From the NCBI RefSeq assembly GCF_009739905.1, contig NZ_CP034279.1, forward strand, positions 2,542,001-2,606,000: a DNA stretch of 64,000 bases, read 5' to 3'. The notes beneath the pieces were generated by a model, which was given only the letters and a program-made list of their open reading frames with translations, had not been told where the DNA came from and did not search any database. This document shows positions 24,349 to 33,286 of the stretch, piece after piece (the stretch's first letter is position 1; each line of letters begins with the position of its first letter). The translations under genes were made by a program, and so were the position numbers. Source of the DNA: Streptomyces ficellus. Its GTDB lineage: Bacteria > Actinomycetota > Actinomycetes > Streptomycetales > Streptomycetaceae.

Positions 24349-25044
24349 CTACGCGTACGCGGCGATGTCCCGCACCACCGCGAAGCCCAGGCCGTACGCG
24401 CTCATCCCCCGTCCGTACGCACCCAGATGGACTCCACCGGGTGTCGAGCCGGCCAGTACCCAGCCGAACTCGGACTCGCGGTAGTGGAACGGCGTCGGGG
24501 CGCCGTCGACGGGCAGCGACAGCGTCGACCACTCCCCGCCCTCCAGGTCGTCGGCCAGCTCGAAGGCGGCCTCGGTCTGCTGGTCCAGCCAGTCGTCCCG
24601 CAGCGCGTGGTCCAGCTGCGGCGGCCAGGTGTACGCGAGGAGCCCCGAGCCGGCCAGCCAGGCGGCGGAGGACACGCTGGTGGCGTCCAGCACCCCCGTG
24701 CCGTCCCCGCTGCGGCGCACCGGGCTCGCCGCGACCGTCACCACGGCCGCGAACCGCTCCTTGTCCGCCCCGGCCGGGTCGAGCCGGTCAGGCCGTATCG
24801 ACGGCTCGTCCCCGTGGCCGATCGCGCCGTGCTGCACCGTGCCGTCGGCGGACGTGCCGACCTGCATCAGCCAGCGCGGCCCCGTGAACGCCTCGTCCAG
24901 CCCGTACCAGGGGAACGACGCACGCAGGAAACCGTCGACGTCACGCCGGGCCGCGGGCACCCCCTCGGGCGTCCCGGTCGCCTCGGGCGTCGACGTGGTG
25001 CCGGGTGCGGCACCCTGCGCCCCTACTCGACTCGTCGTCTCCAT
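24349..25044 (-). CDS. Conserved-type hypothetical protein
   Basis: 231 aa, soluble, no signal peptide, no Cys. It contains an Ala/Pro/Thr-rich N-terminus, RWLMQVGTSADGTVQHGAIG, and ends with a Gly-rich segment (GVHLGAYGRGMSAYGLGFAV). ATG 25044 has GAGGAGG about 11 nt upstream. It is last in the run sigE-anti-sigma-htrA-tatB on the same strand, 165 bp after tatB, so it may belong to that unit. Family and function not recognised. Confidence 0.7.
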   Translation of the reverse strand: METTSRVGAQGAAPGTTSTPEATGTPEGVPAARRDVDGFLRASFPWYGLDEAFTGPRWLMQVGTSADGTVQHGAIGHGDEPSIRPDRLDPAGADKERFAAVVTVAASPVRRSGDGTGVLDATSVSSAAWLAGSGLLAYTWPPQLDHALRDDWLDQQTEAAFELADDLEGGEWSTLSLPVDGAPTPFHYRESEFGWVLAGSTPGGVHLGAYGRGMSAYGLGFAVVRDIAAYA

Positions 25045-25209
25045 CTGCCCGGCCGCCTCCTCGATCCGTGGAGTCCGGTGCGGCGCGCCCCGACGGGCGT
25101 TCTCGCAACCGGACAGATGGAGAGGATAGCCACCTCGCGGGAGCTCTTTCCGGAAGGGCGGCGCGGGAGGGCCCAGGTGGCGTCGGACTCAGGTGGCGTC
25201 GGCGTCGGC

Positions 25210-25644
25210 TCAGGTGGCGTCGGCGTCGAACGGCGGGCGCTCGCCCTGGCCGGGCCTGTCGCCCTTCTTCAGCAGGTCCGTGCCCCCGTGGCCGTTCACC
25301 GCGGCCGGGACCGACGCGTCGGCTTCGCGGCCGTTGACCGCGTCGGCGACGTCGTTGATCTCCTTCTTGAGGTCGAAGCTGCTGCGCAGCTCCTTCAGGT
25401 CCTCGTTCTCCGTCAGCTGCTTGCGGATGAACGTCTTCGGGTTCAGGTCCTCGAACTCGAAGTCCTTGAACTCCGGTCCCAGCTCGCTGCGGATGTCCTG
25501 CTTCGCGTTCTCCGAGAAGTCGCGGATCTTGCGGATGAAGCCCGAGATGTCCTGGATGACCTTCGGCAGCTTGTCGGGGCCGAAGATGAGCACGGCAAGG
25601 ACCACGAGCACCACCAGCTCGAGTGCGCCTATGTCATTGAACAC
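25210..25644 (-). CDS. tatB: Sec-independent protein translocase TatB
   Basis: 144 aa. One N-terminal transmembrane helix (ALELVVLVVLAVLIFGPDKL) with the Tat hallmark FGPDKLP, then an amphipathic helix (VIQDISGFIRKIRDFSENAK) and a charged, partly disordered tail. It forms the TatBC receptor for folded proteins with twin-arginine signals. Start is GTG 25644 (MFNDIG) preceded by AAGGAG. It lies 105 bp after htrA in the sigE operon, the same order as Rv1221-Rv1224 of M. tuberculosis. tatA and tatC are not in the window. Confidence 0.92.
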   Translation of the reverse strand: MFNDIGALELVVLVVLAVLIFGPDKLPKVIQDISGFIRKIRDFSENAKQDIRSELGPEFKDFEFEDLNPKTFIRKQLTENEDLKELRSSFDLKKEINDVADAVNGREADASVPAAVNGHGGTDLLKKGDRPGQGERPPFDADAT

Positions 25645-25749
25645 CTTGCCGCTCCTTCACGCCCGGGTCCGGGGCCCGTAACACGGTACCTGGCCGGGCT
25701 GCCGGGGTGGTACCTCCCGGCAGCCCCGCGGTGACCTCCGGGTGGACGT

Positions 25750-27408
25750 TCAGCCACCGGAGGCGGAACCCAGCGTCAGCGTCCTGGTCTGCTCCTTGCC
25801 GCCGCGCTCCAGGGTCAGCCGCAGCCGGTCGCCGGGCCGGTGCGCACGGATCTTGACGATCAGCTCCTCGCCGCTGTGCACGCGCTGGCCGTCGACCCGG
25901 GTGATGACGTCACCGGGACGGACGCCCGCCTTGGCGGCCGGGCCGCCGGGCGTGACGGAGGCTCCGCCGTCCTGCGCCTTGTCGCCGACCCTGGCGCCGT
26001 CGCCGCTGTACTTCATGTCGAGGCTGACGCCGATGACGGGGTGGCTGGCCTTGCCGGTGTTGATGAGCTCCTCGGCGACGCGCTTGCCCTGGTTGACGGG
26101 GATGGCGAAGCCGAGCCCTATCGAACCGGCCTGGCCGCCCTCGGCGCCGGAGCCGCTGTCGGCGGCGCGGATGGCGCTGTTGATGCCGATGACGCGGGCC
26201 TTGGAGTCCAGCAGCGGGCCGCCCGAATTGCCGGGGTTTATCGGGGCGTCGGTCTGGAGGGCGTCGACATAGCTGATGTCGCTGCCGTCGCCCTTCTCGC
26301 CGCCCGCGGTGATGGGCCGCTCCTTGGCGCTGATGATGCCGGAGGTCACCGTGTTCTGGAGGTCGAAGGGCGCGCCGATGGCGACCACCGGGTCACCGAC
26401 GCGGACGTTGTCGGAGTTGCCCAGCGGCAGCGGCCGCAGGTTGGAGACGCCCTTCACCCGGACGACCGCGAGGTCGTAGCCGCTGTCCTTGCCGACCAGT
26501 TCGGCGGCGGCCGTCTCGCCGCCGCTGAAGGTGACGGTGATGTCACCGGAGGTGCCGGCCGGGTCGACCACGTGGTGGTTGGTGAGGATGTGGCCGCGCT
26601 CGTCGAGGACGAATCCGGTGCCGGTGCCCTGTTCGCCGCCGCCGCTCACATGCAGCGTGACGACGCCGGGCAGGGCGCTGGCCGCGATGCCGGCGACGCT
26701 GTCGGGAGCCCGGCCCTCCTCGTCCGCGCCGGCCTGCGGGAGTTCGACGGTGGTGAGACCGCCGTGCCGTTCGATGTACGCGCCGACCCCGCCGCCGAGC
26801 ACGCCGGTGAGGCCCGCGAAGAGCAGGGCCGCCACGACGGCGAGGCCACGGCGCCGCCCCTTGCGCGGCGCGTGCGGCACGGGGCCGCCGGAGTGCGTGA
26901 GCGGCTGCCGCGGCCCGCCGGGAGTGCTCCAGGGGTCGTACTGGAGCCACTGCGTCGCCTGCGGTTGCTGCGGCTGTGGTTGGGGCTGCGGGGGGTGCGG
27001 CGGGGGCGCCTGCGGCGGCACGGCGGGCTGCGCGTGCTGGTGGTGCTGCGGGGTGCCCGGCTGCGGGGTGCCCGGCTGCGGTGCGGCCGGGGGCGGCGTG
27101 CCGTACGCGGGCGGGACGGCGGTCCCCTGCGCCGGGGTCGGCCCCGGCCGCTGTACGGGCGGGGCGGGCGCCCACGGTCCGGGCTCGCCGTAGGGCGGGG
27201 TGCGGTACTCGTCGGGCTGGTGCAGCGGTTGCGGGCGTGCCGGGACCGGGGCCGGCTCGGGGGCCGGTGCGGGCACCTGGGGGGTGCCGGGGATGCCGTC
27301 GGCCGGGGTGCCGTGCGCGGGGGTGTCCGCTTCCGGCGACGCCACCGCGTGTCGCGCGGGGCGGCTCCACCACTTCGGCTTCGGCTCCGTGGGCTTACCG
27401 TCGTCCAT
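25750..27408 (-). CDS. HtrA/DegP-type membrane-anchored serine protease
   Basis: 552 aa. Residues 1-~175 are cytoplasmic and disordered, rich in Pro and Gln. One transmembrane helix follows (LAVVAALLFAGLTGVLGGGV), then a trypsin-like domain outside the cell with the triad His (ILTNHHVVDP), Asp (GYDLAVVRV) and Ser (NPGNSGGPLL, about residue 396). A PDZ domain closes the protein (KAGVRPGDVITRVDGQRV). It should degrade or process misfolded envelope proteins. ATG 27408 has GGGGAG upstream. It lies between the anti-sigma and tatB genes, and in M. tuberculosis the orthologous gene belongs to the SigE locus. Confidence 0.93.
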   Translation of the reverse strand: MDDGKPTEPKPKWWSRPARHAVASPEADTPAHGTPADGIPGTPQVPAPAPEPAPVPARPQPLHQPDEYRTPPYGEPGPWAPAPPVQRPGPTPAQGTAVPPAYGTPPPAAPQPGTPQPGTPQHHQHAQPAVPPQAPPPHPPQPQPQPQQPQATQWLQYDPWSTPGGPRQPLTHSGGPVPHAPRKGRRRGLAVVAALLFAGLTGVLGGGVGAYIERHGGLTTVELPQAGADEEGRAPDSVAGIAASALPGVVTLHVSGGGEQGTGTGFVLDERGHILTNHHVVDPAGTSGDITVTFSGGETAAAELVGKDSGYDLAVVRVKGVSNLRPLPLGNSDNVRVGDPVVAIGAPFDLQNTVTSGIISAKERPITAGGEKGDGSDISYVDALQTDAPINPGNSGGPLLDSKARVIGINSAIRAADSGSGAEGGQAGSIGLGFAIPVNQGKRVAEELINTGKASHPVIGVSLDMKYSGDGARVGDKAQDGGASVTPGGPAAKAGVRPGDVITRVDGQRVHSGEELIVKIRAHRPGDRLRLTLERGGKEQTRTLTLGSASGG

Positions 27409-27501
27409 GTTCTCCCCGCTGCGTGCCCGTCCGCGCCCCCTCGGGACGCCCCTGCGCAGGATTCAACCAGGTCCGGTGGTCACCGCGCAGGGGAGAGCCG
27501 G

Positions 27502-28338
27502 TCAGCGGCCCCCGGGCAGCGGGAGCGAGCTGGGTGACGGGGCGGCGGCCGGCGCGGTGCCGGAGGCCGTGGCGAGGTGCGACGCCAGCCCCGCGGGGCG
27601 TATCAGCGGGGCGGGGTGCGTGCCGCTCAACGCGCTCACCCCGTTGAGCGGGGACGCCGACAGAAAGGGATGGGCTCCGGGGCGCTGCACCGCGTGCAGC
27701 GGGACGGCGGACAGCGGCGGGACCGACCGGTCCGTCGCCTTCACGGGCCCACTTCCTCCGCCGCGGCGGCGGTTGCTGTCGCCGGTGCCCGCGCCCGACG
27801 GGGTCTGGCCGGGCGACCGCAGCGGTGTGACGTTGTTGCCCGTGCCGTCGCCGCGGGCGTCGACCGTGGCGGCCGTGGGCAGCGCGCCGCCCAGGGCGAT
27901 CGCCGCGAACGACACCGCGCTGGCCGCCGCGAACGCGAACCGGCGGCCGCGCCACGGGGAGCGCTCGGCCTCCTGGCGTCCCACCTCGTGGATGCGGAAC
28001 GCACTGTCGGGCCCTCCGGCATAGCCGAAGGCGCCGGGTCTCACTCCGAAGCCGCTGCCCGGTCCGAAGGGTCCGCCCCGGTCGTCGTCACCGCCCGGAG
28101 CGCCCCCGGGCAGCCCCTGGAGGCGTGCGAGCAGCCCTGCGGAGGGCGGCGGGGGCGCGGCCTGCGCGAAGACGCTCTTGAGCCGGCGCTGCGCGTCGGC
28201 CTCGGCCTTGCACTTGGGACAGGTCGCCAGGTGGGCGAGGACCCGCTCGCGGGCGTCATGACCGAGCTCGCCGTCGACGAGCGCGGCGAGACGGTCCCCC
28301 AGGTGCTGCTCCGCGGGGGTCGGACTTGTGCCACTCAC
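27502..28338 (-). CDS. rseA: Zinc anti-sigma factor (RseA/ZAS type) with long C-terminal region
   Basis: 278 aa. The N-terminal zf-HC2 domain shows [20 protein letters not shown] and [13 protein letters not shown], the H-x3-C-x2-C zinc motif of ZAS anti-sigma factors. A hydrophobic stretch ([20 protein letters not shown], about residue 150) is a likely membrane anchor. The remaining ~120 residues are Pro/Ser/Ala-rich and probably extracellular. Its GTG start overlaps the sigma gene's TGA as GTGA, so the pair is translationally coupled. It should hold the sigma factor inactive until envelope or redox stress. Confidence 0.88.
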   Translation of the reverse strand: MSGTSPTPAEQHLGDRLAALVDGELGHDARERVLAHLATCPKCKAEADAQRRLKSVFAQAAPPPPSAGLLARLQGLPGGAPGGDDDRGGPFGPGSGFGVRPGAFGYAGGPDSAFRIHEVGRQEAERSPWRGRRFAFAAASAVSFAAIALGGALPTAATVDARGDGTGNNVTPLRSPGQTPSGAGTGDSNRRRGGGSGPVKATDRSVPPLSAVPLHAVQRPGAHPFLSASPLNGVSALSGTHPAPLIRPAGLASHLATASGTAPAAAPSPSSLPLPGGR

Positions 28339-29096
28339 GCGGGTCCGCCCTCCCCGCCCACGACCGCCAGGGTGCGCTGCTCGGCCCGCGCCTGGGGCGA
28401 CCGGTGCTTGAGGGCCTTGCGCAGGTGGGACCGGCCGCGGTGGATGCGGCTGCGGACGGTGCCGAGCTTGACGCCGAGGGTCGCGGCGATCTCCTCGTAC
28501 GACAGTCCCTCGATGTCGCAGAGGACGACCGCGGCGCGGAACTCGGGCGCGAGGGTGTCGAGGGCCTGCTGCACGTCGGCGTCGAAGTGCGTGTCGTGGA
28601 AGACCTGCTGGGGCGACGGCTCGCGGCTGGGCAGCCGCTCCGCCGCGTCGTCGCCGAGGGCGTCGAACCGGATGCGCTGCTTGCGGCGCACCATGTCCAG
28701 GAAGAGGTTGGTGGTGATGCGGTGCAGCCAGCCCTCGAACGTGCCGGGCGTGTACGTCGACAACGAGCGGAACACCCGGACGAAGACCTCCTGGGTGAGG
28801 TCCTCGGCGTCGTGCTGATTGCCGGTCAGGCGGTACGCGAGGCGGTAGACCCGGCCACTGTGCGTGCTGACGATCTCCTCCCACGAGGGCGGAGTCCACG
28901 CCTGCGAATCCGCATCCGGGGCGAAGGTCGCGGTGGTGGGTGCGAAGTCGGCGGGCATGGAACGGTCAGCGGTGTTGGTCACGGATTTCGGCTCACCCGC
29001 CGACCTGAGAAGGCGCCGCAGCACTCCTCCCCGATCCACAGGCGCAGCCGCACCTCCCCTGTCGGCTCTGGTGGTGTCCAGTGGAGCCCCTACCAT
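28335..29096 (-). CDS. sigE: ECF sigma factor, SigE-like (M. tuberculosis SigE type)
   Basis: 253 aa from ATG 29096. Region 2 is clear ([40 protein letters not shown]) and region 4 ends with [20 protein letters not shown] and [16 protein letters not shown]. The frame is open upstream to 29204 with another possible start (29168), but those codons include AAA, TCT, TAT and CTA, quite unlike the gene, and include an AT-rich probable promoter. GAGG lies 5 nt before ATG 29096. The ~80 residues before region 2 are variable and a later start is not excluded. The symbol follows the mycobacterial gene; it is not S. coelicolor sigE. Confidence 0.88.
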   Translation of the reverse strand: MVGAPLDTTRADRGGAAAPVDRGGVLRRLLRSAGEPKSVTNTADRSMPADFAPTTATFAPDADSQAWTPPSWEEIVSTHSGRVYRLAYRLTGNQHDAEDLTQEVFVRVFRSLSTYTPGTFEGWLHRITTNLFLDMVRRKQRIRFDALGDDAAERLPSREPSPQQVFHDTHFDADVQQALDTLAPEFRAAVVLCDIEGLSYEEIAATLGVKLGTVRSRIHRGRSHLRKALKHRSPQARAEQRTLAVVGGEGGPA

Positions 29097-29229
29097 AGCC
29101 ACCTCGCCCGTTAGCTCCGGATAAGAATCTTTACGTGAATTTGGGACCGTCTTCGGCTCTTGATCCATGTGCTCCCCCCACCCCTTCACAACGCCTGGTC
29201 CCATCTGCGGGTTCCCGGGCCCGAACGGC

Positions 29230-29235
29230 TACAGT
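29230..29235 (+). promoter_or_regulatory. -10 hexamer near the O-methyltransferase start
   Basis: TACAGT, 5 nt before TTG 29241. Either a leaderless TTG start or a very short leader to a downstream start is possible. Confidence 0.4.
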
Positions 29236-29240
29236 CACCG

Positions 29241-29909
29241 TTGCGCCAACTACGGGGACAGGAGAGGGTCATTACCGCCAACCGGCAGACGAGCTGGGCG
29301 TTCGCCGACGCCTTTGTCGCCGAGGACGACGCGCTGCGCTGGGCCCGGGACCGGGCCCGGGACGCGGGGCTGCCCTCGGTGTCGCCAGGCACCGGCGCCG
29401 CGCTGCGTCTGCTGGCGGCCACGGCGGACGCCAAGGCGGTGGCGGAGATCGGCACGGGCACGGGCGTGTCCGGCATCTACCTGCTGGAGGGCATGCGCCC
29501 CGACGGCGTCCTGACCACGGTGGACCTGGAGCCGGAGCGCCAGCAGTTCGCCAAGCAGGCGTTCCGGGCGGCCGGCTTCGCGGGGAACCGGGCCCGTTTC
29601 ATCCCGGGCCGGGCGCTGGACGTGCTGCCGCGCCTGGCGGACGGCGGGTACGACCTGGTCTTCTGCGACGGGGACCGCACCGAGTGCCTGGACTACCTCG
29701 CTGAATCGTTGCGCCTGCTGCGGCCCGGCGGCCTGGTCTGCTTCGAGGGCGTCTTCGCCGACGGCCGTACGGTGGACTCGGCGGCCCAGCCCGCCGAGGT
29801 GCTCAGAGTCCGCGAGCTGCTGCGCACCGTGCGGGAGAGCCAGGAGCTGCTGCCGGCGCTGCTGCCGGTGGGCGACGGCCTGTTGTGCGCGGTGCGGCGG
29901 GGCGGCTGA
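29241..29909 (+). CDS. SAM-dependent O-methyltransferase (class I, COMT-like small family)
   Basis: 222 aa from TTG 29241. The SAM-binding motif I is AVAEIGTGTGVSGIYLLEGM, followed by VLTTVDLEP and VFCDGDRTECLDYL, all typical of the small O-methyltransferase family 3. The N-terminus TANRQTSWAFADAFVAEDDA is family-like. Start uncertain: TTG 29241 has a -10 5 nt upstream, whereas an ATT at 29271 is preceded at ideal distance by AGGAG. Divergent from the sigma gene, as Rv1220c is from Rv1221. Substrate unknown. Confidence 0.85.
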   Translation: MRQLRGQERVITANRQTSWAFADAFVAEDDALRWARDRARDAGLPSVSPGTGAALRLLAATADAKAVAEIGTGTGVSGIYLLEGMRPDGVLTTVDLEPERQQFAKQAFRAAGFAGNRARFIPGRALDVLPRLADGGYDLVFCDGDRTECLDYLAESLRLLRPGGLVCFEGVFADGRTVDSAAQPAEVLRVRELLRTVRESQELLPALLPVGDGLLCAVRRGG

Positions 29910-29920
29910 CGGACGTACGA

Positions 29921-29965
29921 AAGGCCCCGGTCCGGTCGCGTCGCCGCGTACCGCACCGGGGCCTT
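29921..29965. terminator. Bidirectional terminator
   Basis: 11-bp perfect stem (29921-29931 with 29955-29965) around a 23-nt GC-rich loop, between convergent genes. Confidence 0.7.
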
Positions 29966-29990
29966 CCGGAAAAACAGGGGGCGTTCCGCC

Positions 29991-30158
29991 TCAGCCGACG
30001 ACCTTCTTGAGTGCGTCGCCGAGCGCGTCGGCCTCGTCCGGAGTCAGCTCGACGACAAGCCGACCGCCGCCTTCGAGCGGAACGCGCATGACGATGCCCC
30101 GCCCCTCCTTGGTCACCTCGAGCGGGCCGTCGCCCGTCCGCGGCTTCATGGCCGCCAT
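29991..30158 (-). CDS. DUF3117 small protein
   Basis: 55 aa, MAAMKPRTGDGPLEVTKEGR and then a beta-rich part ending DEADALGDALKKVVG. This is the highly conserved actinobacterial DUF3117 family (Rv1211 in M. tuberculosis), function unknown. ATG 30158 is preceded by AGGAAGGGG, which excludes longer starts. Neighbours match the mycobacterial order (next to tag and folP2). Confidence 0.9.
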   Translation of the reverse strand: MAAMKPRTGDGPLEVTKEGRGIVMRVPLEGGGRLVVELTPDEADALGDALKKVVG

Positions 30159-30473
30159 GCTCGTTCCCCTTCCTGAAACCAGCTCATCGTCGCCGACGGC
30201 CCTCTGGCATGGGCACGCATCACCGGCATCGAACACATTGCTTCCAGGTCATTATCCCGCATGGCAGGACCCGATGACCAACATCGGTCGGCATCGCTTG
30301 CGCAACGCGCTCTCGCAAAACCGTCCATTTCGGCGATACGCCTGCGATACTTCGCCACCGCACACCGCGACCGGGGCCGGCATTCTTTGACGCAGGTCAC
30401 AGTGTTCCGGCGCGATGATCTCCGCCATGCTGGGCGGGACATCATCGACGGAGCCGCAAAGGGGACCCCTGCC
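30159..30473. other. Divergent promoter region
   Basis: 315 bp between DUF3117 and the enoyl-CoA hydratase gene, more AT-rich than its surroundings. TTGACG at 30387 could be a -35 for the plus strand but no good -10 is spaced to it. No gene seen. Confidence 0.4.
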
Positions 30474-31256
30474 ATGGCCGACACCGTGCTGTACGAGGTG
30501 GCCGACGGACTCGCCACGATCACCATCAACCGGCCCGACGCCATGAACGCGATGAACACCGCGGCCAAGATCGACCTGCGGGACTCCCTCGTCGCGGCCG
30601 CGGAGGACACCGCCGTACGGGCGGTCCTGCTGACCGCGACGGGCAAGGCGTTCTGCGTGGGCCAGGACCTCAAGGAGCACCTCTCGGTGCTGGGCACCGA
30701 GCACACGATGAGCACCGTGCGCGAGCACTACAACCCGATCGTCCGCGCCATCGCCGGCATGCCCAAGCCGGTCGTCGCCGGCGTCAACGGTGTCGCGGCC
30801 GGGGCGGGTCTCGGTTTCGCGCTGGCGGCCGACTACCGGGTGGTGGCCGACACGGCGACCTTCAACACCTCCTTCGCGGGGGTGGCGCTCACCGCCGACT
30901 CCGGCGTCTCCTGGACGCTCCCCCGGGTGGTCGGCCCCGGCCGCGCCGCCGACCTGCTGCTCTTCCCGCGCTCGATCGGGGCGCGGGAGGCGTACGAGCT
31001 GGGCATCGCCAGCAAGCTCGTCCCGGCGGCGGACCTGGCCGCCGAGGCCGGGGCCGTCGCCCGCACCCTCGCGCAGGGCCCGACCCTGGCGTACGCGGCG
31101 CTGAAGCGGTCCCTGGCCTACGGGGCGTCCCACACCCTGGACGAGGCGCTGGAGAAGGAGGACGAGCTCCAGACGAAGGCGGGCGCCTCCGAGGACCACG
31201 GCATCGCGGTCCAGGCCTTCCTCGCCAAGGAGAAGCCGAAGTACCTCGGCCGCTGA
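30474..31256 (+). CDS. Enoyl-CoA hydratase/isomerase family protein
   Basis: 260 aa crotonase fold. Visible are ATITINRPDAMNAMN, the oxyanion-hole part GKAFCVGQDLKEH and the second, PVVAGVNGVAAGAGLGFALA. The usual catalytic Glu positions hold Ala/Asp-type residues (AGVALTADSGVSWTLPRVVG), where the Asp is typical of PaaG-type isomerases rather than classical hydratases. It may act in phenylacetate or fatty-acid catabolism. ATG 30474 has AAAGGGG about 10 nt upstream. No other catabolic genes lie nearby. Confidence 0.88.
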   Translation: MADTVLYEVADGLATITINRPDAMNAMNTAAKIDLRDSLVAAAEDTAVRAVLLTATGKAFCVGQDLKEHLSVLGTEHTMSTVREHYNPIVRAIAGMPKPVVAGVNGVAAGAGLGFALAADYRVVADTATFNTSFAGVALTADSGVSWTLPRVVGPGRAADLLLFPRSIGAREAYELGIASKLVPAADLAAEAGAVARTLAQGPTLAYAALKRSLAYGASHTLDEALEKEDELQTKAGASEDHGIAVQAFLAKEKPKYLGR

Positions 31257-31265
31257 CCCCCGGGG

Positions 31266-31856
31266 TCAGGTGGTGGCCGCGCCTCGCGCCACGCAGTCGG
31301 CGAGGTGGTCGTCGACCAGGCCGCAGGCCTGCATCAGCGCGTATGCCGTGGTGGGGCCGATGAAGCGGAGGCCCTGTTTCTTGAGCGTCTTGGACAGGGC
31401 CGCCGACTCCGGGGTGACCGCGGGGACGTCGGCGAGCGTGCGGGGCACCGGGCGGGAGGCGGGGTCCGGGGCGTACGACCAGATCAGGGCGTCCAGCTCG
31501 CCGGGCGCCCAGCCGGCCAGGACGCGCGCGTTGGCCATAGAGGCGTCGATCTTGGCGCGGTTGCGGATGATGCCGGTGTCGGCCAGGAGCCGGTCGCGGT
31601 CGGCGTCGGTGAACTCCGCGACCGAGGCGATCCGGAAACCGGCGAACGCCCGCCGGAAGCCCTCGCGGCGCCGCAGGATCGTGATCCAGGACAGGCCCGA
31701 CTGGAAGGCCTCCAGGCAGAGCCGCTCGAACAGGGCGTCGTCGCCGTGGACGGGACGGCCCCACTCCTCGTCGTGGTAGCGGACGTAGTCCTCGGTGGCC
31801 AGCCCCCAGGGGCAGCGCGGCTTCCCGTCCGGACCGGCCAGGGCCTGGCCGGTCAC
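31266..31856 (-). CDS. tag: DNA-3-methyladenine glycosylase I
   Basis: 196 aa Tag-family enzyme that removes 3-methyladenine from alkylated DNA. The zinc-snap residues are present: RCPWG and YHDEEWGRPV at the N-terminus, DDHLADCVARG at the C-terminus (His-x3-Cys). FEAF-type substrate helix: LFERLCLEAFQSGLSWITIL. GTG 31856 overlaps the stop of the DivIVA-like gene as GTGA, so translation is coupled. Convergent with the enoyl-CoA hydratase 9 bp away. Rv1210 (tagA) is at the same place in M. tuberculosis. Confidence 0.92.
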   Translation of the reverse strand: MTGQALAGPDGKPRCPWGLATEDYVRYHDEEWGRPVHGDDALFERLCLEAFQSGLSWITILRRREGFRRAFAGFRIASVAEFTDADRDRLLADTGIIRNRAKIDASMANARVLAGWAPGELDALIWSYAPDPASRPVPRTLADVPAVTPESAALSKTLKKQGLRFIGPTTAYALMQACGLVDDHLADCVARGAATT

Positions 31857-32293
31857 CGGCCCCGCTCCCCGCCGTCCGCGTCCCCGTCGTACGGCTCCTC
31901 GTCGTACGGGTCCTGGTCGTACGCGTCCCCGTCGTCGTACGCGTCGTGGCCCGCCCCGCCGGGCGCGTCCCCGGCCGCCCGGCCCGCGGGGGCACCCGCC
32001 CGGGCGTCCTCCAGCGCGGCCTGGAGCTCCGCGATCCGCGCGTCCCGCTCGGCGAGCTCGGCGCCGAGCCTGCCGAGGGCGTCGTCCACCTCCGCCATGC
32101 GGTAGCCGCGCGGCGCCAGCGGCAGCCGCAGCGCGTCGACGTCCGCGCGGTCGACGGGCCGGGTCAGCGGCAGCTGGTCCACCGTGTGCTCGGCCGGCAC
32201 CTCGGGGAGCACCTCGCTCTCCCCTCCGCCGATCACGGCGAGGGTGACCGCGGCGACGACCACGACCATCGCTAGAGCCAAGAACCAGAACAC
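31853..32293 (-). CDS. DivIVA-domain membrane protein
   Basis: 146 aa. GTG 32293 (MFWFLALAMVVVVAAVTLAV) begins a single N-terminal transmembrane helix; GAGAGG lies 7 nt upstream. A DivIVA-like motif follows (LRLPLAPRGYRMAEVDDALG), then a short coiled coil (LGAELAERDARIAELQAALE) and an acidic tail with repeated Asp-Ala/Pro-Tyr-Asp units encoded by gtcgtacg-type repeats. It is probably polar or septal, perhaps linked to cell-wall growth; function unknown. Same position as Rv1209. Confidence 0.85.
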   Translation of the reverse strand: MFWFLALAMVVVVAAVTLAVIGGGESEVLPEVPAEHTVDQLPLTRPVDRADVDALRLPLAPRGYRMAEVDDALGRLGAELAERDARIAELQAALEDARAGAPAGRAAGDAPGGAGHDAYDDGDAYDQDPYDEEPYDGDADGGERGR

Positions 32294-32397
32294 GACCGTG
32301 CCTCTCCACCGGGAGCCAAAACCCAACGCTGCCGATCGTGCCATGCGCCACCGACCGTTAAGGTCGCAGGCGACGGATCGCGAGGAGGACAAACGGG

Positions 32398-33258
32398 ATG
32401 CTGCGCTTGGGACGGCGTGAATTCGGGCCGCACGAGCCGGTGATCATGGCGATCGTGAACCGGACGCCCGACTCCTTCTACGACCAGGGGGCGACGTTCC
32501 GCGACGAGCCGGCGCTCGCCCGCGTCGAACAGGCGGTGTCGGAGGGTGCCGCGATCATCGACATCGGCGGGGTGAAGGCGGGCCCCGGCGAGGAGGTGAC
32601 CGCCGCGGAGGAGGCCCGGCGCACGGTCGGCTTCGTGGCCGAGGTCCGCCGCCGGTTCCCCGACGTGGTGATCAGCGTCGACACCTGGCGGCACGACGTC
32701 GGCGAGGCGGTCTGCGAGGCGGGCGCGGACGTGCTGAACGACGCGTGGGGCGGGGTGGACCCGAAGCTCGCCGAGGTCGCAGCGCGGTACGGCGCGGGCC
32801 TGGTGTGCACGCACGCGGGCGGCGCGGAGCCGCGCACCCGGCCGCACCGGGTCGCGTACGACGACGTGATGGCGGACATCCTGCGGGTCACGCTGGGCCT
32901 CGCGGAGCGCGCCGCCGGGCTGGGCGTGCGCCGCGACGGAATCATGATCGACCCGGGGCACGACTTCGGGAAGAACACCCGGCACAGCCTGGAGGCGACG
33001 CGCCGGCTCGGCGAGATGGCGGAGACGGGCTGGCCGGTGCTGGTGTCGCTGTCCAACAAGGACTTCGTCGGCGAGACCCTCGACCGGCCGGTCAAGGAGC
33101 GGGTGCTGGGCACCCTGGCGACCACGGCCGTCTCGGCGTGGCTGGGCGCCCGGGTGTACCGCGTCCACGAGGTCGCCGAGACCCGGCAGGTGCTGGACAT
33201 GGTCGCGTCCATCGCGGGGCACCGCGCCCCGGCGGTCGCCCGCCGGGGCCTGGCGTAG
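32398..33258 (+). CDS. folP2: FolP2-type dihydropteroate synthase homologue
   Basis: 286 aa TIM barrel of the DHPS family. Recognisable blocks are MAIVNRTPDSFYDQG, EGAAIIDIGG, VISVDTWRHDV, GADVLNDAWGG, MIDPGHDFGKNTRHSLEATR and SLSNKDFVGETL. Several differ from canonical DHPS (NVTPDSFSDGG; IGFGK; SRKSF), as in mycobacterial FolP2, which is reported not to make dihydropteroate. ATG 32398 has GAGGAGG about 9 nt upstream. Divergent from the DivIVA-like gene; Rv1207 has the same neighbours. The real substrate is unknown. Confidence 0.88.
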   Translation: MLRLGRREFGPHEPVIMAIVNRTPDSFYDQGATFRDEPALARVEQAVSEGAAIIDIGGVKAGPGEEVTAAEEARRTVGFVAEVRRRFPDVVISVDTWRHDVGEAVCEAGADVLNDAWGGVDPKLAEVAARYGAGLVCTHAGGAEPRTRPHRVAYDDVMADILRVTLGLAERAAGLGVRRDGIMIDPGHDFGKNTRHSLEATRRLGEMAETGWPVLVSLSNKDFVGETLDRPVKERVLGTLATTAVSAWLGARVYRVHEVAETRQVLDMVASIAGHRAPAVARRGLA

Positions 33259-33286
33259 CGGGCCGCGCGCCCGGCGGTCCTGGGGA

